Source: Cladosporium sp. IMV 00045
Lineage: Eukaryota; Ascomycota; Dothideomycetes; Cladosporiales; Cladosporiaceae
Direction: 5' to 3'
DNA: 64,000 nucleotides
Assembly (NCBI GenBank): GCA_001931905.2
Contig: MSJI02000275.1
Location: 80,207-144,206, forward strand
The notes under the pieces are model-generated. The model searched no databases. It saw only the letters and a list, made by a program, of their open reading frames with translations, and was not told where the DNA came from. A program made the position numbers and the translations under genes. Below are positions 45,929 through 54,868 of the stretch, in pieces (the first letter of the stretch is position 1; each line of letters begins with the position of its first letter).

Positions 45929-47053
45929 ATGGCGCTCGCCAATGCAGCAGCCAGAGGACTGGCTTGCAACAATTGCCGGTCATGGGTATTGCGATCGTTC
46001 ATCACCAGCATGGGCGGCCCTTCGAAGCCGACTACACAGAAGCGAACTTTCTCCAGGCCGACTAGGACTTTGAACGAATCTAGGAATACCTTTCAAGGAC
46101 GAGATGAACACGCTTTGAACAGCATCAACGATCACTTGGAAAGGCAACCCGATGCTTTCGATCTCGCATCAAAGGGAGAGGAAACAATCCCGAAAGAGCA
46201 CGAGAATCTGAGTGAAGAAACCGCCACAACGGATGAGGGAACAAATTCGAAAGAGCATGAAATCTTGAATGAAGAAACCGCGACAGAAGACGCTCAAGAA
46301 GCCGAGACGGTGCCGCATGTGCCATGGTATTTGCAGCAGCAAACACAAGAGCGAGTGGAGGAGAGCCCGCTCGCCCAGCGACAACGCCTTCCCGACCTTC
46401 CCGACCATGCCCCTCAGCTCTTGCAACCACTGCTCGAACATGTATCGATCGAGCTTGGCATGGATGACTTGACACTCCTGGATATGCGCGAGTTGGATCC
46501 TCCACCGGCTCTTGGTTCGAATTTGCTCATGATTATCGGCACTGCGCGCTCGGAGAAGCACTTGCATGTCAGCGCGGACAGATTGTGCAGATGGTTGAGA
46601 ACAGAGCACAAGATGAGTCCATTCGCAGATGGATTGCTGGGAAGGAATGAACTGAAGCTGAAGATGCGAAGAAAAGCAAAGAGGGCGCGCTTGATGAGTG
46701 CGGTCGGATCGCAAACCACGAGTGATAACGCAGACGACGGCATCAGAACCGGCTGGGTGTGTGTCAACGTGGGCAAAGTGAATGATGGAGAGTTGCCAGA
46801 AGATCGGACAAAGGTTCAGCGCATGGAGGGCATGGTTGGTTTCGGAGCCCATACAACGGGATCGAACATTGTGGTCCAGATGTTGACTGAAGAGAAGCGC
46901 GGCGAGGTCGATCTGGAGAAGTTGTGGACGGGTATCATCAACCGAGCTAGGAAGCAGAAGGAAAAGGAGATTGAGGATGCTCGTATTGAGGCTTCGCCTG
47001 TTGAGAAGGCTCTGAGGGACGCACAACCGGAGACCATGACTTACACCCCCTAA
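45929..47053 (+). CDS. ATP25: ATP25-like mitochondrial protein with RsfS domain (short form)
   Basis: Single exon, 374 residues. The Arg/Ser-rich start (MALANAAARGLACNNCRSW...RTFSRPTRTL) looks like a presequence; VPWYLQ and then the RsfS/Iojap-like domain follow (LTLLDMRELDPPPALGSNLLMIIGTARSEKHLHVSADRLCRWLR, later GWVCVNVGKVNDG and DLEKLWTG). A repeat-like acidic linker (KEHENLSEETATTDEG / KEHEILNEETATEDAQ) lies before it. Yeast Atp25 is processed into an RsfS-like half and a C-terminal half that stabilises OLI1 mRNA; the second half is missing here. Following sequence has no continuation. RsfS family confident, full ATP25 role uncertain. Confidence 0.85.
   Translation: MALANAAARGLACNNCRSWVLRSFITSMGGPSKPTTQKRTFSRPTRTLNESRNTFQGRDEHALNSINDHLERQPDAFDLASKGEETIPKEHENLSEETATTDEGTNSKEHEILNEETATEDAQEAETVPHVPWYLQQQTQERVEESPLAQRQRLPDLPDHAPQLLQPLLEHVSIELGMDDLTLLDMRELDPPPALGSNLLMIIGTARSEKHLHVSADRLCRWLRTEHKMSPFADGLLGRNELKLKMRRKAKRARLMSAVGSQTTSDNADDGIRTGWVCVNVGKVNDGELPEDRTKVQRMEGMVGFGAHTTGSNIVVQMLTEEKRGEVDLEKLWTGIINRARKQKEKEIEDARIEASPVEKALRDAQPETMTYTP
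46180..46300 (+). repeat. Internal duplication in the ATP25 linker
   Basis: Two copies of a roughly 60-bp unit (about 46180-46240 and 46240-46300) encode KEHENLSEETAT and KEHEILNEETAT. They differ at several bases, so the duplication is not recent. Confidence 0.7.
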
Positions 47054-47964
47054 GTCATTGATGAATGCTGATTCAACGCAACTATTGCAGCGGGCATCAC
47101 TCGCTGTACGAACACTCAACTTCCCCGCCAGCCAAGGTGTATGATGCACACAGCGAGGCCCCTGATTCAGTCTTTCGGCCAACACGGCTCTCACCTGGCC
47201 ATGCAGAAAAAGTTGCAAGATCGTCGCCGAGCAGCCTCTCAGCAGCATGTGGTGCACTCGGCTCATTGCATGCCAAATTTGCGCAGGATGCTTAAGGACG
47301 GCTGATCCTTGACTCAACTCGATGATCTGGTAAAAGGTTCATCAGTTGCACAGCAGTCGTTTCGTCTCACAAGGACTACGACTCGCGGCAATCACATCTC
47401 GCCCCTTTCCCTAGAGCTGAATTCACTGCTCTATCAGCAAGGGTAAAGTAGATGAGTACTGTGCAGAACATCCATACATAATGCACACATGACAAAAGTC
47501 CACTCTTAATGTTCGTATACCCTTCTCACATGTGCTCTCTGTCTTGCCACTCGCCATAATGAAAGAATACATATCCGAACACGATTTCACGGCACAATAT
47601 GAGTTTGGAATTGAGCCTCTCAATTGGAATATATTCTAATCTGTTTGCTCTCTGTCGATGCTGTTCGGTCTGCCTTCATATCGCCGACACAACAGTTCTG
47701 TAAGACGCTAACCACCAAAAAGCAATGCAAACGCAAGCGCAAACGCCGAAACCATTTCCATAAAGGTCGAAAAACAACCAAATCTCGCTCTGGACCAACA
47801 AACAACCCATCAACTCCAGAAGACCAACCCCGGACACTCCTCAGCTCAAAGATCCCGGTCCGCGCCTTGCGTCAAACAAACTGGGTTGAAAGGAACCAAG
47901 CATACATACCTTGTAAACAGGGGATTTATCGACGGAGTCGCCTTTACGGCCATCTGAGCACCTC
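47054..47964. other. Intergenic between convergent ATP25 and the 459-residue unknown
   Basis: 911 bp with no gene seen. An A-rich part with caaacgcaagcgcaaacgcc lies at about 47725-47750. Confidence 0.4.
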
Positions 47965-49344
47965 TTAAACACGAGGCTTCAGAGGACGAAGACGCTTGCG
48001 CGCGATTGGGCTAGTGTCGATGCGTTCTTCAGAGCCGCCGGGAGTCGTTGACCGAGCGCGCTTCGGTGGTAACCGAGCAATAGTGCTGCTAAGACCCATC
48101 ATCCCGTACTCAGCGCCCAATGAATGTCCCAAGGGCAGGCGTGAGTGGTCACCGCCAACAGAGTGGGTCATGAGAGGACTCTCCTGCTTCAGCGCATCGT
48201 CCTGGATACCGGAAACCTCGTCTTCCTTCGTGTCAATATCCTCAGCGCTGTCACCCTCGCTTGCCTCACTCTCGCCTTTGAGGACCTTGCTCGAACGAAC
48301 CTTCTCATTCCTGTAGGATCTGTTGAAGTTGTTCCAGCAATTGACGAGCTTCCTTTTGATGGCAGCGTCTGGATTGGCGACAAGATCGGTGATAGTATTG
48401 GTTTCTTCGCGGAGGACGTCGCTACGGATCAACGCATACTGCTCGATCAACTCGACGACTCTGGCAAGACGGTCCGAACACTTCAGCGTCTTGTTGGGTT
48501 GCCACTGAGCGTCGGTGGTGAAAGTGCCGAGCTCGTGAATTTTGATGACGGCGTCGAATACGGCCCAGCAACATCTCTCGAGGTAGACTTGGCCTTTGTT
48601 GTGGAAGAGGCTGGCGGCGACGCGATTGCCGCTTTTCTGCCAGCGCTTGAACCAGATCTTGTGCTGCTCGCTCTGCCTGGAAGGCTGCGTTGGTCCTTCG
48701 AGGTAATCTGTGCCAAAGGCGTCGACTAGCTGCTTGATCCAGCGTCTTGCGTTGTCGTCGCGCTTCATCTCCTGCCAGTCGTCTTCCTCGAGTACGAAGC
48801 GCTTGCGTCCCATCGTCTGGTCACGTAGAGCCTCGGCGGTATTGCTGTAATGAAGTGGTCGATTGGAGATAGGCAAGCGTCTGCGAGGCGCGCCGCTTGG
48901 GATATTGGTGAGAATCACTGGAGACGTACCTTGGCCGGGTGTTACAGCCAGGTTGTTGGTGGGCACGGAATCAAAAGGGGTAGCGTTGGTTGGAGTGGTG
49001 GCAGCTGGGATTGAAGCAAAAGACGCATTCAAAGCCGATGTGACAGGCGGGTTGTTGTTGCTGAAGACGAGATTGCGAACGCCAGTGTCGGCTGGAGCGG
49101 TGTATGGCATACCGCCAAAAACGATGCCGCCGGGAACAGAAGAGGCTGGGGCCAATCTGGTATAATGGGCATTTCCACCTGGCGACACACCGCTTGAAGG
49201 GGAGTTTGGACCTCCTGAAGCTGCGTTTGGAGACGCCAACCATGAAAAACCGCCAGGAATTCCCGTATACCCGCCTGTGACTTGCAGATACGGTGGTAAG
49301 GTTCCGGGCGACATCGACGACTTCTGCTCCGTCTTTGGTGCCAT
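47965..49344 (-). CDS. Unknown, probably nuclear, protein
   Basis: Single exon of 459 residues from the ATG at 49344 (MAPKTEQKSSMSPG); the frame is open to 49452, but that upstream part carries a GTAAGG...CAG stretch that looks like a 5' UTR intron. The first 190 residues are Gly/Pro/Ser/Asn-rich and disordered. Residues about 210-370 look folded and helical (DDWQEMKRDDNARRWIKQLVDAF, KIWFKRWQKSGNRV, YLERCCWAVFDAVIKIHELG, RLARVVELIEQYALIRSDVL). The C-terminus has basic KRAR and RKRLRPLKPR runs that could be nuclear signals. I do not recognise the family; the helical centre suggests a transcription or chromatin role but this is inference. Confidence 0.75.
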   Translation of the reverse strand: MAPKTEQKSSMSPGTLPPYLQVTGGYTGIPGGFSWLASPNAASGGPNSPSSGVSPGGNAHYTRLAPASSVPGGIVFGGMPYTAPADTGVRNLVFSNNNPPVTSALNASFASIPAATTPTNATPFDSVPTNNLAVTPGQGTSPVILTNIPSGAPRRRLPISNRPLHYSNTAEALRDQTMGRKRFVLEEDDWQEMKRDDNARRWIKQLVDAFGTDYLEGPTQPSRQSEQHKIWFKRWQKSGNRVAASLFHNKGQVYLERCCWAVFDAVIKIHELGTFTTDAQWQPNKTLKCSDRLARVVELIEQYALIRSDVLREETNTITDLVANPDAAIKRKLVNCWNNFNRSYRNEKVRSSKVLKGESEASEGDSAEDIDTKEDEVSGIQDDALKQESPLMTHSVGGDHSRLPLGHSLGAEYGMMGLSSTIARLPPKRARSTTPGGSEERIDTSPIARKRLRPLKPRV

Positions 49345-50395
49345 GATGGTGTTGAAGGCAATTGCGCTGCGGACCAGCGCAGCGAGCGCGATTACTGCGC
49401 GTGTTAGTGTTTTCTTTACATTCCTTACAGAGAAAATGCGATCATGAAACATACGGGCGTTACTTGTATCTTTTTGCGGCGAATGCGACCGTGAATAGAG
49501 CGTTGGAGTCGATCATCGAGTCAGCAGAGAAAGGTTGCTCAGCAGTCATGCGGTGGGTGTGTGCGTGTGTGAACGTCTGCGAGCCATCTTTGGTTTTGTT
49601 TTGATCCGCTTCGGTTTGCAGAGGCACTCAGCCACAGTCATATGCCTCATCTATGCGAGCTTTCCGGGGAGGAAGGTCTTTGCCTTGATGCCACTGTCAC
49701 ATGTTAACGCCAAGAGTTTTAGGCAGTGTAAGTGAAGTCTACAATCTTGTGACCTCACGCCGGACGTCTGCTACATCATGAACTGGATGTAAGCTCAACA
49801 GCTCGACAACCTGGAATAGCAACACAGAATCTGGTCAATCTTGTCAATTCGAGTGCGGTTTCTCTAAGAGAACCACTTTCTTAAGAATGACAAGAGCCAC
49901 CTCTTCAAGTTTCGAAGATTCCGTCAAAGCGCAGTCCAGTGACGTACAAATTCAATCAACAAGGGACAGGCTCATTCGGCGCTTGGAAAGATCCAGGTCG
50001 TAAACGTTCGTACGTGGTCCTCTTTCATAGAAGCCTCAAAGTCGAATAAAGTCTGTTGCTGCATGCACATGGAGTGATTGCTTTCGTCAAGCATTCGATC
50101 GGAATACAAGTTGAGCGTCTTTCCTGGAAGCCCATCATATCAGAGGTTATTCCAACATCATCCAACCAAGCTCAACGACGTTATGTGATACAAAATTCCC
50201 CGGTGGTATACAATTCAATTGATCTTGTAACTCGTTTGACCTTGTACGCAATCCTCATTGGATTGAAACGCCCAAATGCCCTTGCTTCAGCGTCCACCTA
50301 CCGTCCAAAAGGCCATCTTGTTCTGCCCATACATTCAAGATCACCTCATCGTCTACATGATCATCCCTGTAGCATGCAAAAAGCAAAAGAACATC
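49345..50395. other. Intergenic, upstream of the unknown gene
   Basis: 1.05 kb without a recognisable gene. It includes the promoter and probable leader intron of the minus-strand gene. Confidence 0.4.
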
Positions 50396-50499
50396 TTCCG
50401 ACGCGGGGAATTGAACCCCGGCCTTGTCGGCACTGATCTCTCTCGTCGAAACGAGTGAAGAATGAGAGCGACAAATCCTAGCCACTAGACCACATCGGA
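50396..50499 (-). tRNA. tRNA-Glu (anticodon CTC) with intron
   Basis: On the minus strand the acceptor stem TCCGATG pairs with CGTCGGA (one G-U), discriminator A. The D arm is GGTCTAGTGGCTAGGAT-like and typical of Glu. The anticodon stem TGTCG/CGACA encloses CTCTCA, anticodon CTC. The T arm is GGGGT-TCAATTC-CCCG type. A 32-nt intron at 50431-50462 follows position 37. It holds a small hairpin (CTCG...CGAG) and a GAGAGA stretch that can pair with the anticodon loop, as expected for archaeal/eukaryotic tRNA endonuclease recognition. No CCA is encoded. Confidence 0.9.
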
Positions 50500-51694
50500 T
50501 TGATGAAGACCCAGCTGCCATCAATTTCAGTACCTTAGCAAGACGGGAAAGAGCGACCCAGCGTGCCTTCCCAATCCGTCGACATGTAAGTGAATCGTGC
50601 AAACGAGCCACACGAAGCTACCAATGCTCGAATCAGACTACCTGATAGCACTGGCTCATCTCATCAAACAGGATAAATCAACACGGTCAGGTTACTTTCA
50701 TTTTCAGGGGTGAACTAGAACAAGTGAAGTAAGGTGAAATGTGAAGTGAAAAAGCAGGCAATGCACTGAGCACCAAGGGACTGATGAGATCTTACATTTC
50801 GAACGCCAATGATCGAGTATGATACGTATATATTGGGCTGATACCGAGGTGGCTCAGAGTCGTATGTTTCTCAAGTCGGGATTGGAAGCAAGGTTGAGAG
50901 ACGTTGACAGTCAGTTGAGTGTGGTCTAATGTGGTCGGTCAGATCTTCAGCCCACCGAACGACACATCAATCGATCGAAACACTCAGACACAACAATAGA
51001 ACCAAAAAACCCAAGCGTATAAAACATAGAACATGTTTTCACAGATAAGGTCTGCAGTAGCCACGCGGGCGACCCAATTCTGGAATTCGGCTCTCGTGGC
51101 TACCCCAACCCTAACCCTTCAGATCAACCGGCTGCCCACAGAGGCACAAATACCACCACTATAAGTTCCATGCTTCATCAATACTACATAATTGTGACTT
51201 AAATATCCCGAGGCTCAACAAAACGTAGCACCAGCATAAAACGACGTCCCACACTGACAGATGGTTCGGCTAGCCAGCCTATCAGTGTCAAAGAAGACTG
51301 CTACCAATGTGCTTTGCCTTCAGACCGATCAATCACACATAATGTTGTACCCAGTAGTAAATTACTAAAGACGACGACGACAAATATGCGGCGCTCTCAA
51401 CATATAGAAGGGTATAAATTCTCGTGTCATCATTCGTTGAAAATAAATACAGTCATCAACCCATCCGTGTCATCAACGACAGTCGCCGTATCCGGCGTCG
51501 TTCATGCCTGGCCTTCATATCCAAAGGAACCCATCGCACGTGCTGATATCGTTGCACACTTCGCGAAGGGTAAAGACAAGTGCTGTGCCATCTCGGGTCT
51601 GCCCACACGTCTAAGGCACCACGAGGTCTTACAGTCTCTTTGACTCCCTAGCCCCCCTGAAGTCCAAATGACCGTCAGCCTAGTCTTCTCAACT
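50500..51694. other. 1.2 kb intergenic with a hairpin
   Basis: No gene seen. It contains the inverted repeat listed separately and a two-unit telomere-like aaccctaaccc next to it. Confidence 0.4.
51057..51103. repeat. Inverted repeat, nested hairpin
   Basis: GTAGCCACG (51057-51065) and CGTGGCTAC (51095-51103) are perfect 9-bp arms; inside, CCAATTC and GAATTCGG can form a second stem. The outer loop is 29 nt. No coding context. Confidence 0.7.
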
Positions 51695-53597
51695 TCAAAT
51701 CCTCTCACTCGGCTTAACAGGATCAGCAAACGGATCGACCGCTCTGCGATCATCCTCATCGTCCTCGAAACTGAACCTCGAACTGTTGGGATCCGCTCTG
51801 ACACCGCCTCCAGCCTCTTTCAACTCCCAACTCCCAACCCTCTCATGACCTCCAACGACAGACCCACCGACTTCTCCCTCAGCAGGCGCTTCTCGTCCGA
51901 CGACCATGGCGCCGGTCTTGTTACCCGCCCCGCCGCTCACCTCAACATCACGATCGGGAGGCCCCTTTGCATTACCCTGGAAGCCGCCGGCGTGCGCTTT
52001 TTGTTTTCGATGAAATCTCAAACCGCCAAGCAGCATTGCGAGACCGAAGATGAGACCAGCCGCGATCAGCGCGATGACTGCGCCTAGTACGCCGGCAACA
52101 CCGGGGCTAAGATGGTCCCGGGGAGACGAAGATCGATCTTCGGAAGCGGTAGCGGCGGAGAGGAGCGTCTCGTTGAAAGCCGGGCAGAAAACCGTCGAAG
52201 CGCCACATGATTCGCACCAGTCTCCGATGCTGTTCATTGCGATTGCGCTGGCATCAGCTTGGAAATCACGCCAGCGCATGTCGGTTTCGCTTGGACCGTG
52301 GTTGAACAATGGGTAAGATTGCAAGGTAGGAGCGTTCTCTTGCTGCTCAGTTCCGTTGCGGAAATAGAATCGCACCCATAGATCGTCTGTCGATGTCGGG
52401 AACGTGGAATCCGAGGAGGTCGTGAAAAGCTCGAAGACAGCCATGGAAGCAAAGTCGGGGATGCTGCGGAATCGTTGGGTATTCTGCTCAGATAGGCCAG
52501 TGACGGCGAAGAGGGAGAGCAGAGGTTGGAAGTCGCCGACGAGTAAAGAGAATTTGTAGTACCTGCCGCGGGTTTGGATGGCAAGTTGGAGCTGTGTTAA
52601 GATCTTGCCGAGAAGCATATTGCCAGCGATAGTGGAAATGGAGCCCTCGTCTACATTGCGCAGACCGGTAGAGGGAGACGTGAAGTTGTTCCTTGCGCTC
52701 AGGTTACCGAGAATTGCGTACTGTTGAGCATCGGCTAGAAAGCGAAGTCTGTCCAAATCCGTGATATTGGACCCGCCCTCATCTGAAGGTCGACCGGTCA
52801 AAGCAGCAGCGACAGTACCGTTGTGAGTGGCCTCGAAGTTGAGGTAATCGTAGATCGCATATGCATTAATAAAATCCAACTGACCGTCGCTAAGCATGTT
52901 TGAGATGGCAGTGTCGCCGACGGAGTCGTACAAGGATTCGCTAGACTGTTGGATCTCAGCGAACTCTGGTGACGATGTATAGTCCAAAGCGGCGATCTGA
53001 AAGGCTGGACACTCGAGTGATCCTGCGATCTGCACGAATTCGGGGTCAAGCTCACTGGCTGTACGGATTTGGGCGTACTGATAGCCATCAAGAGGACTCT
53101 CGACCTGTCTGCTTGTCAGCGCACCTGGCGAGCTGCTTCGTCGACGAAATGATGCATACATATGTTCCATTTGCCAGCACACTGTTTGGTTCAACCAGCG
53201 CCGCCATACTTTCATTCAGCACCGAAGGTGGGTAGAAGCCCTGAACGAACGCCTGCGCACTCGCCACTGTCGGCTGGGTATCCAAAGCCAGAACATAGAA
53301 TTCTCTAGGATTGACTGAGTTGGGCTCCAACCCGCGCAAAGGCGCCCTGGTTATACCCGACCTCGAGCTACTGGACGCGACATAGCGGCTGCGCAGGAGT
53401 GCACCAGCCGAATGTACCTGTTGTGCCCCAAGGGAAGTCAAGGTCGAAGGAGTCCTGTCCAATATTTGAGGAGACTTCTCGCCAGTGCGAACAAAAGCAA
53501 CGCTGGCTAGGACATTGTAGGAGTCGGAATCGGATTGAGCGTTGGAGAATGGAGTGAGGAGAACGGTCGCAAGGATGGCTATGGCGAGCGCAAGCAT
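51695..53597 (-). CDS. Histidine-phosphatase-like membrane protein with altered active site
   Basis: Two exons, 53597-53160 and 53104-51695, giving 615 residues. Signal peptide at 1-20 (MLALAIAILATVLLTPFSNA), an extracellular domain with several N-x-S/T sites, a membrane helix near residue 500 (VLGAVIALIAAGLIFGLAMLL) and an acidic cytosolic tail. The fold resembles the histidine acid phosphatase family (ASVAFVRTGEKSP, SLGAQQVHSAGALLRSRY), but the catalytic RHG is RTG (R37-T38-G39) and no HD donor is seen, where the family segment reads LVGDFQPLLSLF. It may be a pseudo-enzyme acting as a surface receptor or structural protein. Domain call moderate; the loss of the motif is directly visible. 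Confidence 0.82.
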
Positions 53598-54409
53598 TGT
53601 TGTGATGGGATATCGCTATGCTTGGAGAGCACAGGCTGCGCACAGGGTTGTTGGTGCACCTTAAGAATAAGGCTGTGTCCAGGTGGTGTTCAAGGACGAG
53701 AGAAAGAGGCTGCCGGCGCAGAGCGCACAAGAGACGGGAGGAGTGCAGGTGGGAGAGCTCCGTGGTAACCTACCTTACATGGGTGTGGACATATAATTTG
53801 TACCACGAGCAGACGGAAGCTTAAAGCGAGCTCTCACAAAGGTCAGCAAGTTGGGTTTGGCGAGACAGCAATCCCGGAATGGCCAGCCTCGTGACTAGCC
53901 ATGCTCGCCGTGCAGCATGCAGGATGAAGTTGGTGGTAAGCTTGCGTATCTTGCATATCTCTCGCCTGAAGAGGCATGGAGAGGCATGGAGTTGGCTCCC
54001 CGAAAGTTGATATGCGCGCGGGGCTGAACGCGGGATGATTGGAACATCCTGGTCAATCGCAACGCCTCATTTCTTGGAGTATTGCCTGGTGCATATTAGG
54101 ACTGGAGCACCTGGTAAATGCTCGCAGATCCGATTTTCTGTCGGATCGTAAATGATGGCAGTCGTAGAGTCGATTCGACGGACGTCGTCGCAAAAAGGCC
54201 CCACCAGCGAAGCAATGTTCTAACGGTGCCTCGGCCCTCAGTAGCGCGATCCAGATCGCTCAGGAACGACATCATAGCTTGTCGAGAGCCTTGAGGTCAA
54301 GTTCCAGTCCCTCTTGCGAACGCTTTCACTTTCTCTAACCCAAGACATTCTCAACTTTACTCAACAGACAACACCGACAGGCAGGTTCGCGCTCACGACA
54401 AAAACCACG
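53598..54409. promoter_or_regulatory. Divergent region, phosphatase-like gene / MAPEG gene
   Basis: 812 bp, no gene seen. A direct 10-bp duplication (gaggcatggagaggcatgga) lies at about 53970-53990. Confidence 0.4.
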
Positions 54410-54868
54410 ATGCCCGTCAACTTCTCCCTCATCTCTATACCTCTCTACTACGCCCTTGCCGTGTATCCCCATGGCCGCGCCATTTCCATCGCGACCAAAG
54501 GCGACTATGCCAAACACGACAATCGCAACCCCAAGTCCTCAACCCTGATCGAGAAGACGAAGCAGCGACTCAGCCCTGAAGACTTCGCCGCATATGAGCG
54601 CGCCGAGTCCTGCCACCGCAATGCGCTCGAGAACATGCCATTGTTCGTTGCCGGAGTCTTTGCTGGTCTGTTGGCAGAGAAAGAGGTGGGCCGGGATCTG
54701 GGAACGAGCTTGTTCGCGGCTAGCTGGCTTGCTGTGCGAACGCTCTACACGATCAACTACATCAACACGACTTCTCAGAAATGGAGTCTCGTCCGCAGCG
54801 CATTGTACTTTGTTGGTACATTTTTGTGCTTTGGTATGATTGGACGCGCCGCATTCGTTTTGGCATAA
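54410..54868 (+). CDS. MAPEG-family membrane protein
   Basis: Single exon, 152 residues, from the ATG at 54410 (ccacgATGCCCGTC). The MAPEG pattern is visible: first helix FSLISIPLYYALAVYPHG, then the family motif ERAESCHRNALENMPLFVAGVFAG (with the conserved R-x-x-x-x-H-x-N-x-x-E pattern), and two further helices (FAASWLAVRTLYTINYI, LVRSALYFVGTFLCFGMIGR). MAPEG proteins include microsomal glutathione transferases and related enzymes of lipid/peroxide metabolism in the ER membrane. The specific activity cannot be told. Divergent from the phosphatase-like gene. Confidence 0.9.
   Translation: MPVNFSLISIPLYYALAVYPHGRAISIATKGDYAKHDNRNPKSSTLIEKTKQRLSPEDFAAYERAESCHRNALENMPLFVAGVFAGLLAEKEVGRDLGTSLFAASWLAVRTLYTINYINTTSQKWSLVRSALYFVGTFLCFGMIGRAAFVLA

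Noticed and set aside
46169..47317. 382-codon open frame antisense to ATP25
   Set aside because: It mirrors the coding strand of ATP25, shows no domain, and relies on codon composition of the sense gene.
51107..51118. Telomere-like aaccctaaccc
   Set aside because: Only two units, internal to gene-containing DNA; not a telomere end. A similar ttagggtt at about 56943 is also a single chance match.
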